Notes: a model not told the origin generated them from the letters alone. A stretch of 64,000 nucleotides of DNA from Epiperipatus broadwayi (GCA_028023455.1 JAQFVV010000013.1:16068258-16132257), one strand, 5' to 3'. Shown: positions 35,080 to 47,980, numbered from the stretch's first letter. Program-made: numbers and translations.

Positions 35080-38000
35080 ATACTAGTTCTCCATCTCTCC
35101 AGCTCCCTATTTTTATTAATGCATTTATTATATATCACACTCAACAATATTTTAATATAATTATCCTACTTTTTGTATAAGTATACTGACATAAAGTCTT
35201 TATCCAAATCTTCTGCATACTATACTAGTTTTCTCATCCATCTTGTTGCTTGCCCTTTACTTTACTCATAACCCAATTAAATACTATTTTGGCTATTCTC
35301 TTACTATCTATAAATTGCAATCTACCGTACATTTTCATTGCATCTCTTATATAAAAGCTTGACCATCACTCTTTTCCTTGAATTGCCTCCTTTACTATCC
35401 ACACATCTGTATCTAATGCATGTGTTTCTACTTCTTTTTGGATTTATTCTAAGTAATCTGACACCCCTTTACTAACTTATAACACATCATTGCCATAAGT
35501 TAACCCTACTACTGCCACTCTCTTTCATACATTCCTTCCTACATTATATTTATTATATAAAAGCACTGTTAATTTTTTATCTGTCCCTTTCTTTTCTTTC
35601 CTTTATTTATCTTTTTTTTCCCCCATTCATCCAAGCAATTTCTCTGATTATTTAAGATGATTCCCAAATAGTTATACCTATTCACCACATTTAACTTTTA
35701 TATCCCTGAATAAAAATTATTTCTCTTCTCTTTCCCCAACATTTATCATCATTACTTTTGATTTTTCTTCAATAAATTTGATCCCCATCACTTTACTGAC
35801 CCTTGCACAAGTCTTCAGCACAGCTTCCATATCTTCTGTACACAAGAAGATATCATCAGCAAATGCAAGATCTGTTAATGTATATACTTACTTGCCATAT
35901 ATTAATACTATAGGTGACACTGGACATACTTACTTGCCTTAATCCCACTTCATTTTTAACTGATTCTATATTTCCTAATTGATATGTATAGTAATTATTT
36001 TCATACAATCTCTTAATAAGATCCACTAAAGCTCCACTCCATTTATTCACAAATTTACTAAACTTACCCATAATCTATTTTTATTTACTCTATCATATGC
36101 CTTCTCTATATTTATAAAGAACATATATAAATGTCTACCAGTATTCCCTTTCATATCTATAAGTTGTGTGACTACAAATAAAATATCTCCTATATGCCTA
36201 TCTGATCTAAAATCTCCTTGCATTTTTCACACTATATTATTTTCTTCCATCCATTTTGGCACCCTTCCAGGTACCATATATGCAAAAACTTTATATAACA
36301 CTGACATTACCGCTATAACTCTAGAATTGTTTATCTTTCTGTGGTCATTTTTCTTTCCTTTAAATAAATCTTCTGTGCCAGCTTATTAAAACATGATAAT
36401 AGATTTAATTTTTCCCTATTTCCCAAATTCATCATCTCTACTGCCCATCCATTTAAATCTCTTGCCTTTCACTTTTCAACTTCTTCCCTGCCTCATTCAT
36501 TTTCTGTAAAACTAATATTTCCATTGCTATGTGCTTTTATATTTGTTACCACTCTGCCCTTCACATCTAACATCTTTTCTATATCCATTACATACTTATT
36601 TAAGTTTGTCTCTAATTCTTCAGAGCTACACTCTTTTTCCTTATCATTTAGTAATACTATTTTGCTCTTCCCTACATTTCTTCTTTTAATATATTTCCAA
36701 AAAATTTTGCTCTCATCTCTCCCATTTTTATTAATATCCTCCAATAATTTACTATTTAATTTTATTCTCTCTATAATTATCTATTTTAGCCAACTTCTTT
36801 TTATTAAAAAAATAGTTTTCCCATTTAATTTTTAACATCTTTTTCACTTTTTGTTTTAATATCACATTTATATTCTCTCATGCTTTTTTAGTCTCTTTTA
36901 CACATTTACTAATTCTCCCTTTTTTTATTACTTTTATTTCCCTGAATATTCTTACCTAAAATCCTATTTGCCACTTTTTTCTACTTTACCACACCAGTAC
37001 TTTTATTCATTCCCAACAAAATCTTCCATAATTTCTTCTATTCTTATTTTATATTCTTCTAACTTATTCTTATCATTCACTCTCAATCTACATCTTTCAC
37101 TATCCTTTCTACTTTTATTATTATTTTCCATCACATTACTAACCATTTCTATTATAAAGAAATTATAATATTGCATACTCTCTCTTCATTATCAAACCCT
37201 TTAATTTTCTGTAGTTTATTCAGTCCCTCTTTCTCTACTGATATATAATCTATTGTGGGAAATATATTATTTCTAGACCATGTTGTATTGACTCTCATTA
37301 ATGTTGATAAATTTGCAATGTGCAAATTCACACATTTTATTAATTTTTTTTTTTAAAGCTGTCCATTTTTGTTATCCATATCATAAATTTCTTCAATATT
37401 GCCCATTCATATTGCCATAACCATTATTTTCCCCCCTTTTCTTGAAACTCTGTATATCTTTAACTAGGCATTCATATCTGCTACTGGTCCATTCTATTAT
37501 AGTTTGACTAGCCACAGTGGCCACATACACTATAACTATCATCCATTCTTATTTTCCTAACCTAACCACAGATGTTTTTAACACTTTACGATATTTAAAT
37601 ACTTTTTTGATGTAACTCCTATATCACTATTACTTTTTTTCTTTTCTATTTATACCCAGACACATTCTTCTTCTCTTAGATGTGTTTCCAATACTGCTAA
37701 TACCCCAAATAGTTTTTTTAAATTATTTCATTTAATTCCAATCACTTTTCTGGTCTCCTGCCACTTTGCATATTCAAATATCTAATTTTAACAATTTCTT
37801 TCTTTTTAACTATTTTATAAATTCTTTTGATTCTTTCTTATCTTCTACATATGTAATTAGTTTGTTTAACATAAGTTTTACAGCACCATTCCTTCTCTAC
37901 ATTTATATCTGGATCAGATACCCTTTGTTTATTTTTTGATAATACTGTAATTTAAAATCCATACCCCCTCTCCTTTATAAGTTTCACAAACTATAATATT

Positions 38001-38250
38001 TTTCATAAATCAATTGGTTTGCTAAATGCAATTCATCTTTACTGTAATTCCCTCTTGCTAATAAAAAAAATCCAACAATATTTCTGCTGCATAATTTTTT
38101 CAATCTCTCATTTATAGAATAAGCCCTATCTAACGTATACCTATTGTTGAGTCTTGGTAGTAATCCATTTACTTCTACTTTTCCTTTAATCTTATTCAAA
38201 TTATTAATCAATTCTTTGTACTGTACCGGTCAAAATCGTGTTTTCATTCA
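35080..38250 (-). mobile_element. Non-LTR retrotransposon (LINE), minus strand, degraded
   Basis: In minus sense the right part holds an apurinic-endonuclease-like region (NNGYGNMNGQY near 37440, then FPTIDYISVEKEGLNKLQK near 37230). The middle is a linker with an open frame at 36493-36744 (KIFWKYIKRRNVGKSKIVLL). Then comes the reverse transcriptase with FFINIEKAYDRVNKNRLW near 36100 and the catalytic LAFADDIFLCTEDMEAVL at about 35850 (FADD at 35853-35864). Many stops and frameshifts interrupt it. Nothing after the RT was resolved with confidence. The element family (clade) is not determined. Confidence 0.75.
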
Positions 38251-38355
38251 ACAAGATCTAGAATCCAAGCAAAAATATAGCAATCTAGCATGTGCGAGAT
38301 ATACAGGTCTGGAATAATATTAAATGCTAATAATATTAAATGCTAACCTATTTAC

Positions 38356-38457
38356 CTGTGCTCCAAGATCTCTGACTATATGAACAATGCTTTTGAGGAT
38401 ACTGGCAAGCTTTCCATTACTTAAGTCCCGGCAATGAGAATAGGAAAAGCAAAAAGA
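38356..38457 (-). CDS. Candidate coding exon, family unknown
   Basis: On the minus strand a strong donor (gcacag, then gtaaat) follows 38356. The upstream side offers an AG at 38458-38459. The 34 codons between are open and include LSNGKLASILKSIVHIVRDL, which looks like a conserved amphipathic helical segment. The acceptor choice is uncertain, because a second AG (ttaag) lies inside the exon. I do not recognise the family. Confidence 0.35.
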
Positions 38458-38502
38458 CTTAAAATCAACGATACTAAAATGATTTACTAATAATTGCAAC
38501 AT

Positions 38503-39187
38503 GAAAAAAAGAGTTTAATTGATAATAATTAAGGAGATTCCATTAATTAAAAGAATATAATATAACTAAATCAAGTAATTAATTAGAGATTCGGACACTG
38601 AATAACAACATATCATAACAGATAAATGATATAACATAAATTTATTAAACAATTAAATACGAGAGTTGATTATTATAAATGAAACAAATATATAGATATA
38701 TGTGGGAATGTTTATACAATCATTATGACAAGTTACATAATTGAATCTAAATATTGAGTTAATATATAATATCCAATATAAATATAAATATTGGGTTTAA
38801 GATATACTGTAATTGCCTAGTTATAACATGAAATTTGATTGGTGCGGTTAATACGCCAAGTTTATGTAATAACTGAATCAAATAAACAATAATAAATTAT
38901 AGTTTAACTCTCATCAAAATATCATAAATTTGCGGTTGACAGATCTTATTACGACATTATATATATAAGAGATAGTTGATTATGTGTGATTTAAGGGTGT
39001 ACGTGATAACATTTCTATTGGATTTGGGAGATCAGCCCAAATGAGTGGGAGCAAGGTGATTAATTCCATAAATAAAACAGTAATTATATAATTGGACTGA
39101 AATAATTAAATAGGATAGTTGGTGAAAGGCACACAATTACATCTTACAGATTTGCAGGTAACCAATAAAATAATAAAGCAATACTAA
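38503..39187. other. AT-rich non-coding stretch
   Basis: Nothing recognised. Confidence 0.35.
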
Positions 39188-39204
39188 TCAAGGCAGTATT
39201 AAAT

Positions 39205-39364
39205 CACTAAACATCACATGATCACTATTTCTTATGCTAGAAGATTACTGTTATTAAAACAGGCAAAACACTCCATACAGTAGTGCTACTGTATGGAGTG
39301 TTTTGCCTGTTTTAATAACAGTAATCTGCTAGCATAAGAAATAGTGATCATGTGATGTTTAGTG
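39205..39364. repeat. Near-perfect 160-bp palindrome
   Basis: Arms 39205-39282 and 39287-39364 are reverse complements apart from one clear mismatch near the gctag word. The central spacer is gtgc. The DNA could extrude a cruciform and the RNA would form a long hairpin. Confidence 0.9.
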
Positions 39365-39613
39365 GTTTAACACCAATCTTGCCTAATAGGATAGTGATGG
39401 CTGTGGTTGTTAAAGAGCCAAAGACACCAAAATGTATGAGTACTGAACTGGGTTCAAACCCATAGGACTATATAAGCTATTGAGCTTGGATTGAAAATAT
39501 TGTGTTTTCAAATTTTATTCTTATAGTTTTGTAGTTAAGTAAAGAAAAAAGGTGGCCGCTGGAGGGCTGCATTAGATCCTAAGGTCTAAGTGCAGTATTC
39601 TCAAATTCAAAGC

Positions 39614-39655
39614 TCCTCACTGATGAAGGCCACAAGCCAGAAACTAGTCTGGGTT
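39614..39655 (+). ncRNA. Hammerhead ribozyme-like motif (best copy)
   Basis: CTGATGA lies at 39620-39626, stem II at 39628-39638 (ggc-cacaa-gcc), GAAAC at 39640-39644 and the cleavage triplet GTC at 39647-39649. Stem III is very short (ac/gt around a two-base ta loop). Stem I pairs tcctca (39614-39619) with tggg from 39650. It has a G-U wobble and is shorter than the 6 bp implied by the sister copies. The closing pair of stem II is mismatched (A-A), so activity is doubtful. Against the 15.3-kb copy the first stem II pair changes from A-T to G-C, a compensatory change. Confidence 0.65.
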
Positions 39656-39784
39656 TATTAGATGAGTAGGCACTAGATAGGGATTTTATGCACAAGCCTT
39701 CTGGCATCCATTGATGACTCTGGTTGGCACTGAATGGCACTACTGTATGGAGAGTTTTATCTGTTTCAAGGCAGTATTAAGTTA

Positions 39785-40080
39785 TAATTTACAATCACTC
39801 ATATAAAGAATGTCTCTAAAAACACTCTGGTTGCCTTTGTCATATTTGCACAAGATTGAGAATATGCCTGCAATATGACCAAGAACATATCTCTGAAGAA
39901 TAATGGCACAAGTGAGAAGTGCTGGGATAGTTTATCCATATTTTTCCATATACTTATCCATTAGAAGTGACTGAAATAGATCTCCAATAGAAAAAGAATC
40001 TATTTGGTGAGAGATAATGAGGAGTGGATCTAGACATTCCAAAGATCCCAGAGTGCATGGCAAAGCAAGAAAACCACTAA
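39785..40080 (-). pseudogene. Unclassified coding relic with one stop
   Basis: In minus sense one frame stays open from about 40077 to 39790 except for a TAA at 39931-39933. Segments include FLALPCTLGSLECLDPLL, ALLTCAIILQRYVLGHIAGI and CKYDKGNQSVFRDILYMS. Such a long frame is unusual for this base composition. I cannot name the family. A transposon-derived pseudogene is likely because repeats surround it. Confidence 0.35.
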
Positions 40081-41200
40081 ATTAAATGATTGTAAAGATA
40101 CTTCTATAACACCTATAACATATGTATAGTTTGTGTCACTAATGACTTCGATAAACTAATTAATACCTGTTTAAATTAATTTACTATCAGACGCAATGGA
40201 ATGCATGAACACAAACTACCCAGGCAGTTAATCAATGTGATAAAATATAAAATGGATAAGAATTTAAAACTAAGAGAATAAATTGCTCTCTCTCACATTT
40301 TAAAAATATTTCCCTACATTTCCATAATAATTAATACATGTACAGTTTGACATATGAATTATATAAAATAAATTTACAGATCACCCACACTATAATAGAA
40401 AAAAACATCAACTGCTTGAAATCTGTTTATGGACCTACAATTGGGACTTGTATATGCTATAATAAAAGAAGTTTCAATTCTTAGAGTAACTAAAAATATG
40501 ATGATTCAGTAAGTATTTATCAGAAAAATTTAAATAAGTGAAGCCAGAAAAGGAAGGTCAACTCTACTCAAAAAATGTATGAATGGACATTTAAAATTTG
40601 TCTTCAAAATGTGTATATACTATAAGGCATGAGCTATAGAAGTTTCTTAATAAATTGTTGCAAAAATTACTATAAACTTCTATACTGTTATGTAGATGGA
40701 TGTAAGTTACTTGAATTAATTGCAACCCCCCTTATAATTTATATGTATTATTTAAAAAACCTTTTAAAACATCTGCTCTGACCTCAAAAATGCATATATA
40801 TATATATATTTGAGTAATTATAATGATTTTGGTTTTAAATTACTGTAAATTGGTAATTGTAATATATATATTAAAAGAACCAAGCAGAGCAAATTACTAA
40901 TCTCCACTCCATACGAACATGTCATTGCAGCTGTTATTATTATGTGATTATTCATATATTTTTACAAACGTGGATGGGCTGCTCACCAACATGCATTAGC
41001 CAGTGTGGTGAGTTTATTGACTTTTTACCTCTGAGTTTAAGATGAACAAACATCACGGTCTTTCTTCTTAGTTGCCTGATAAGGCAGAATGAAGGTATGT
41101 GTAAATGATAAATATTTTCCCAATAGATATATACAATCATGACAGACAAAAATAAATCATGGCCTTTATTCCCAGGAGGCTGCAAAATCACCAACCAAGG
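40081..41200. other. Non-coding stretch before the RTE element
   Basis: AT-rich with a TA-run near 40796. The GC-richer segment 40950-41220 directly precedes the LINE coding frame and may be its 5' region. Confidence 0.35.
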
Positions 41201-41209
41201 CAGCGGTTG

Positions 41210-43300
41210 ATGGCTAAAGGCCGAGGATGCTAAGAATACCCTGATTGTAGACTCAGGCTGCCATTTGATGATGACGTTTTATTTAGGTACTTCAACTGCA
41301 GATCACTTTCAAGTGAAGGAAGATTGCAAGAATTAGAAGAACGGTCTTATATTAAATGGGACATTATTGAACTTTCTGAAGTTAAAAGGATGAGACAATT
41401 GATTTAAAAAGTGGACATGTACTCTACTATAAAGGCACAAATATTGAAAATACAAGTGGAGCAGAATACATTATAAATAAAAAGTGGAACATTGTGGAGA
41501 TTGATGCTGTATCAGGCAGAGTGACAAGATTAGTTATATAACTTAATAGCAGATACCAAATGCGGTTAATTCAAGTTTATCCCTCAACAAGTTCTCATAG
41601 TGATGAAGTAGTAGAAGATTTTTATATGGATGTACAAAATACTTTTGATCAGAGTAAACAACATTTTAAAATTGTTATGGGCAACTTTAACACTAGAATT
41701 GGTAAACAAATGAAAGATGAAAGTGCTGCAGGTAATTTTGGTTAAGGTAATAGAAATGAGAGCGGACATAAACTTGTGGAATTTGCACAAAAAGAAAAAC
41801 TTTATATTATGAATTTTTTTTTGGAGAAAAATGTTAAAAGGAAATGGACATGGAAGCATCCAAATGAAGGTACATTATATTTTGACTAACAGAAAATACA
41901 TATTTCAAGATTGTAATGTTCTTAATAAATTTAACACAGAAAGTGATCATCGATTAGTAAGATGTAAGATATGTGTTATTGCAAAACTAGAGAGACATAA
42001 ATTATTAAAAAAAAACAATATTTACAGTTGATATTCCTAATTTTCAGAAACATTCTAATGAATTTAAATTAGAACTTACAAATCGGTTTCAAGTATTGGT
42101 AGGTTTGAACATGATTCAGATATTTGAATGAAATTGATAAGAAAATAACTGATACACATTTAAAAACTGCAACAAAGATAGCTGGTAGAAAAAAACAGCA
42201 ATTGACCAATAAAATTTCTACTGAGACTAGATAATTTATGAAGGAAAAAAAATGAAGATATACAAAAATTATGCAATAAAAAGGATTGAATACTTCGAAT
42301 TTTGTAAAATGGTGCAGAAAAGAGTTGAAAATGATATAAGAAAGTATAACTGTCAACTAGCAATGAAAGCTGTAGAAGAGAATAGAAGTCTCAAGAGTGT
42401 AAAACATCATTTTGGTATTGGTAGGAAATTTATATCTGCAATAAGAAAAAAAGATGGAATTATTACTAAAAAGAGAGATGACATCATGAAATGGGTAGAA
42501 GACTTCTATCAATAATTATATAGTAATAAAGAACAAGTACCTCCTATATCTATTATATCTTCTGAATTGCCCAGAATTTTAAATGAAGAAGTGAGACATG
42601 CAATTAAATTTATAAAGAAAGGAAAGACTCCAGGTAATGATGGCATTATAATTGATACATTAAAAGAAGTAGGTGAAGAAATATAATTTTTTTTAGCAAA
42701 GTTATATACTAAATGTCTAAATGATAAAGATGTACCAGATGATTGGAAGAATGCAGTATTAATATTAATATTTAAAATAGGTGATAAAGAAGATATTAAA
42801 AATTATAGACCTATCAGCCTTTTATTAGTTTTATACAAAATTTTTACCAAGATAATTACAACTCATCTACAGAAAACATTGGATTTCCAAAGAGAACAAG
42901 CTGTATTTAAAAGTAGTTTTAATACAGTAGATCATATCCAGGTATTGAGAGAAATTATAGAAAGGACAAATAAATATGAGCTGCCATTATGCTTTGGATT
43001 TGTAGATTATGAAAAGGCATTTGATTCTATAAATATTTCTTCAGTGATTACAGCAATGGATCATCAAGGTATAGATCCAGGGTATTATCGTATTTTAAAA
43101 AAATATTTATAAAAATGCAACAGCAACAATTATATTACATAATGATACTAGGAAGGTCAACATTGAGAAGGGTGTAAGACAGGGTGACTCGATATCGCCA
43201 AAACCTTTTACAGCGGTGCTGCAAAAAGTATTTTGTGGATTAAAATGGGAAGCTAAAGAGTGAAAGTAAATGGAGATTATTTAACCCAAATGACATTATA
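41210..43300 (+). mobile_element. RTE-like LINE, 5' endonuclease and partial reverse transcriptase
   Basis: The broken frame shows an apurinic endonuclease: YFNCRSLSSEGRLQELEE near 41290, KWDIIELSEVKR near 41357, then FKIVMGNFNTRIGKQ near 41670. KWTWKHPNEGTLYFD follows near 41840 and SDHRLVRCKI near 41950. The reverse transcriptase follows with KKGKTPGNDGIIIDTLKE (about 42618), KNYRPISLLLVLYKIF (about 42795) and FGFVDYEKAFDSINI (about 42996), and breaks off after RQGDSISP (about 43180). The FADD box and the C-terminal part are missing. Stops and frameshifts make it inactive. Confidence 0.8.
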
Positions 43301-43973
43301 AAAATATAATATTAAGATATAAATGAAACCTTCTTCTCTTTCTTTGACTACATGTGTTTACACAAATTCATGTATGTAGGTGTGATTAATTATCAATTGC
43401 ATTTACACTAAAAAAAATTAAGGAAATAAATTTGGTAGCTTTAACATAATTACATTAGCCCACACATGCATAAACATATATAAGTATCAATTACTTCATA
43501 AAATACAAAACAATAGAACAATGCCGTATATTAGGTTCAAAATAATTTAAAAAATCTTATGCTTCAGGGATGTGTGGTTTTATTTTCCCTATCACTATAT
43601 CTTTGTTTAATAAAATAAAACATATTTGGAGCTAATTTCTTTTCAATGGTTCTAATAAGAAAATGCTTTAATTTATCAGTATTTGTTTTTCTTCTTAAAA
43701 AAAATAATAGTCTGCCAGCATAACCTCATGTATAAAACTATAAAACAGGAGATACAGGTTATAGATTTATTGATCTTCTTTACAGGATTATTTTTTCCAT
43801 TAGTCAGACATTTGAATTAAAACAATAATATGCAGAATTACATGTTGATGAGAGAAATAAAACCATTGTACCATTAAACACTTCTACTCCATTTTGCTTT
43901 CTTTAACCATTCTCAGAATAGTATTTTTACAAGGCAAGCATTAATAATAAACACAATGAAAATGTTTACTTAC
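43301..43973. other. AT-rich non-coding stretch
   Basis: Nothing recognised. Confidence 0.35.
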
Positions 43974-44030
43974 TGCAAGTGATTGATGAAATTCTGCATT
44001 GAGATATGGTTGTGCAGTTTCACTAGCTTT
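43974..44030 (-). CDS. Candidate small coding exon, family unknown
   Basis: In minus sense an AG at 44031-44032 precedes 19 open codons (KASETAQPYLNAEFHQSLA), followed by a consensus donor gtaagt. Phase is 0 at both ends, as in the candidate exon at 38356-38457, so both could belong to one minus-strand gene. Content was not recognised. The acceptor tract is weak. Confidence 0.3.
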
Positions 44031-44144
44031 CTAACATTTCAGGACAAAGATTCATTTAACTTTTCTCACAATTTTTTTCTCAGGAATACAGCATGGCATT
44101 TTCTGCTATAATATAAAAACAAATCTCCCCACTTTTAGTTTTAA

Positions 44145-44235
44145 AACATTGGTGGTTGAGTGGTCAGCACAGGTGCCTTACTAGCAGTTGTCCTGGGTTT
44201 GCGGGTTCACTTCCTGGCCGATGCTTTGACACATG
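44145..44235 (+). repeat. tRNA-derived SINE head
   Basis: A box TGGTTGAGTGGTC at 44153-44165 and B box GGGTTCACTTCC at 44203-44214 sit at tRNA-like spacing in a GC-richer island. A long extra arm between them would fit a Ser/Leu-type tRNA origin. No acceptor stem closes, and an A-run follows at about 44239, as in a SINE. Confidence 0.6.
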
Positions 44236-45589
44236 AAGAAAAAAAAACCTAATTTATAACAATACACATGAAAAGAAATTTCAGTGCCAATATAGTATGC
44301 GCTTGGTGCCATTTTGAATTTTAAAACATCTCAAAAACACTGCTGACACATGCAAACGATAAATGACATCACTAAAAGCATGTTGTTTTAAAAAAATCTT
44401 TGATAATTTTAACCCATTTTAATTAACTATATTTTTACAAGAAAAATGTTCATTTTTTAAAAACGTTTAGATAGATAAAACAAAATAAAGTATAGTGATT
44501 TTTTTTCTTTGTGATACAAAAAAAATATTTGTACATATAAAATGAAATTCTTTAAGTGTATATTTTATTATACATAAATAAATTATTCATACCATCTATG
44601 TGTATATATTATATATACAAATATATATTTTTAATCTGAATTTATGTTCATTTTAAAATATTTTTTTAGCTCATTAGTGTAAATATAAATATTTACAGGT
44701 TTAGCAGGAGTTTGATAATCATTACCCCATCGTAATATCTTGTACCATCATTGATTAGATTTAAAATAGGTATTATCATAGTTAAAGAAAATTATTATTA
44801 TGAATTTATGCATTATTAACTGTTTAAGATCATCCAGTGATGTTTATCATAATTGTAAGTACACTGGAATACAAAGTAATATTCATGGTTCTTTTTTTAT
44901 TATTATAATAGACTTTTTCTTATATTTAAATTGTATGTCTTACTATAAAAATATTACATAAATTATATTCTGATAGATTTTTTTTTCATTAACATTTTAT
45001 TTTATTGCACATTTTAAAATAATAGACTTAAACAAATAAATACAAGTTTTATTTTTAGGTTTTTCCATGTTTAGATTGTATTAATTTAAAATCATATATA
45101 TTTTAAAGTAATATTTTTATAAAAGATATATGAGGATATAATAATATTCTATGTTAAACAAAGAAATCTATTTTTTTAACAAGACATTGTAAAATCATTA
45201 TACATTATTTTTATTTACAAATATTTTATTTTTAAAAATTAAATGAAAACATTTTATTCAAGAATGCTGGTGTTTATAAAACTCTAATTAAGTGGAATAA
45301 TGATTCAATGAATTAAAAGGGATAAACTGGAAATGATCATTAGCTACTGTTTCTAGTTTAATGATCTAAATGTTACATCAGTAAGCAGATTATATAAAAC
45401 ACTCATAACTTAAGTTGGGCTCTCTATATTTAGTCTGTGTACTGCATTGGCAGTGAATGATGTATAAAACATAATATATTGTAACGGAATAAGTATATGC
45501 CATTACCTTTCTTTCAAATAGAAGTAAAAAAAAATATAAAATCATCCTCGAGTAAAAATATATGTATATAAAAAAAGGGAATACAATAA
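44236..45589. other. AT-rich non-coding stretch
   Basis: Nothing recognised beyond TA-rich simple sequence near 44600. Confidence 0.35.
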
Positions 45590-46960
45590 TTTGATTTGAA
45601 TTAATATATATAATGCACAGATGGCAAACTAATTATATAATTTAAAGTTGAAATCTAAAAACAAGATTTTTTTTAATATAAAAGAATTTTTTTTTTAAAA
45701 ATGCTGTTAATTAGTTATTTTATTCTTAGAATGGAAATTATTTTCTATTTTGAGGTAATTGCAAACAGTCCCTTGGGCATATAGTCAGATAAGAGATAAA
45801 TTAAAAAAAAATATTACTGATAAGAGTTTACAAGAGAGATAAAAAAAACTTTGAAGGGAGAGGAGAATTTTGGTATTGCTCTTGCGGATTGTGATTATTA
45901 ATTATATTTAGAAGTGTATTTCAGATCTCCAAAATGTAGGGGTCAGCAATAATTTATGTTTCTCGTATTTGCAGCAGCTGAAGCAGTCTCCAGAATAGGA
46001 TGCTTCCCAGAAAATAGCCAGCAACGGACTTCTCTCCATCTAGAAGAATAGGAAATGAAAAGAACTTTGAATTCTACCATGCATCAAGGATTACAAAGAT
46101 GGACTTTACCTATAGCATTGGAAAGTATAAACTTTTCTTTTAAATGAAGTTTGAACATTAATCATATAATGCAAACTTTTTCCAGTATTTTAAGTGTCAC
46201 TTAACTTTTAAAAGAAATCTCTTGTCTGACTAAATTTTAAATTATTTATATATTTTCTTTTTTTTAAAATATGCTTAATATCATTTCCATTCTCGTAATT
46301 TCTTTTAAATTAATTATTTAAAGTGAGCATGAATAGCTGCATAGATTCATAAGATCATTAGTTTAAAGTGTTAATTTTGGGCTAATTGTTTCGTAGTTGG
46401 ATCGGTGCTGGTGGATAGATGTACGGATGTTTTATGTCAATGTAACTTGAGTAGGTGCATTGGATACTCGTTCCCTTGTACTGCATTAGCATTCAGGGCA
46501 TAATACCCACCTGAAAGTATGACCCAAAAAGGTAGTCACCACATTGCCAATGGTCGTAGACGTATTTTCTACATCATTGTTTTTCTTAAGCTTTTACTGG
46601 GACAGAAAGCCGGCAAAGACCGCTATCACCATTTACAGAGCTTCTCATATAATTTGGTACTTGTATCATGGGGAAGATGCTCATTCCTTCTCACCATGAT
46701 TTGTTATTTTTCTAATGATATCATGCTACAGATGTAAAATTTCTGTTAGCATGATCGTGTTATGCTAATAATCTTATTTTGCATTGGTCACATCGGTATA
46801 TCAGTAAGCTAGCGTTGGTTTAAATGCGAGATTTTTGTCCTAAAATTAAAAGGGATTGGGTTGGTTATTGCATAATCTATGTAGCATGTTCACACTTAAT
46901 AAAATATTAAAATTGTATTTAAATCTATTAAACGCTTCTATCTGTGCATATAATCCAAAT
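45590..46960 (-). repeat. Dispersed repeat, copy B (~1.4 kb)
   Basis: Reverse complement of 33255-34820 with moderate divergence and small indels. The pair flanks about 10.8 kb containing both LINE pieces and a hammerhead insertion. A frame at 46519-46737 has no motif. Confidence 0.7.
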
Positions 46961-47980
46961 CAAATATATTTAGTTGATTTAATTTTCAGAATCTTTTAAT
47001 GCATGTGTGTGTTATAATAAAATGTTTGTTGAATTAATTTTGGCAATAACTTATTTTATATATTTTATTAATATTTAAAAGTAAGCATTAGAAATTTGAA
47101 TATACAGTATGATATTTTAAGCTCAGCTTCTCCCTGAGCTAGCGACTGGTGCTTTCGATTCGATAAAAAGGTAACCTCTCCCGCGCGTATTTGCCTACCG
47201 TATAAATTTTTCAGATTCAATTGGCCTGGTGGTGCCCTGGTATGGTAGATTAGGTTAGGAAGGTGTCATCGACCGTTATAATATATATATTTAAATGTTT
47301 AATTTAAATTATATAATGTGAGGCTAAGGAATAATAATGTTCACTTCAAAAGACTATTAGTTTTTTGAGAAATGACCTAGAATAACAATTAAAAAATGAA
47401 ATTATTTTAAGTGAGTTTTAATTAAGCATTATAAAATGTATATAAAGTTTTGCTATATGAAGTAATATATATTTATGTGCGAATAAATAATTTTCCAAGG
47501 TTATGACCAAATGAATAATAACTTGGATTTGATAAAATAATGATCTAATCATTTTAAGAAGGTAAAATAATGATCTAATCATTTTAAGAAGGATAAAACA
47601 ATGCTTATTATTTTGTGTTGTCTAAAATGCTAAATAAACCTCATTATAATTTGCCAAGAATTATTTATCTAAATAAACTTCGAATATTTAAAAGAAAAGG
47701 AAATAAGTTTTTGGGATTACCATACTTTTGAAAAATATCCTCATTTTATGGATTTTTCTTCATATGAACTAAATAAAGAAACTGTAGTATTATTGAATTT
47801 TATGTGTATAAACATTATTTTTATTTTATCATCATCTATTCAACAGATTGTTTTATTTATTTAATTGTTACTTGTATTATTTTAGGATCATTTAAAGCAT
47901 ATATATGACAATGTAATATATATATATACAGTTTATAAAAATAGTTATATAAATAGTTTATCTTTTTCGATTTACAGAAA
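46961..47980. other. Mostly AT-rich; one GC-richer patch
   Basis: At 47120-47275 the composition rises (words cccgcgcgt, ggcctggtggtgccctgg), but I recognise no RNA or coding family. A 35-bp tandem duplication (aataatgatctaatcatttt) lies at about 47521-47590. Confidence 0.35.

Larger units (their letters stand above)
39203..39765 (+). mobile_element. Hammerhead-bearing retroelement-like insertion with 15-bp target duplication
   Basis: The insertion is flanked by the exact direct repeat tcaaggcagtattaa at 39188-39202 and 39766-39780. It starts with an inverted fragment of the repeat (39205-39282) facing the start of a plus-strand copy (39287-39364). These form a 78-bp-arm palindrome with a single obvious mismatch. 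One monomer follows, with the hammerhead-like motif at 39614-39655. It ends in ctactgtatggagagtttta, which restates the beginning of the copy, so the unit is slightly longer than one period. A long target duplication and an inverted 5' fragment are typical of target-primed retroelements, including Penelope-like ones. Confidence 0.8.

Noticed and set aside
36524-37168. Plus-strand frames of 103 and 66 codons
   Set aside because: They are antisense to the LINE coding region on the minus strand.
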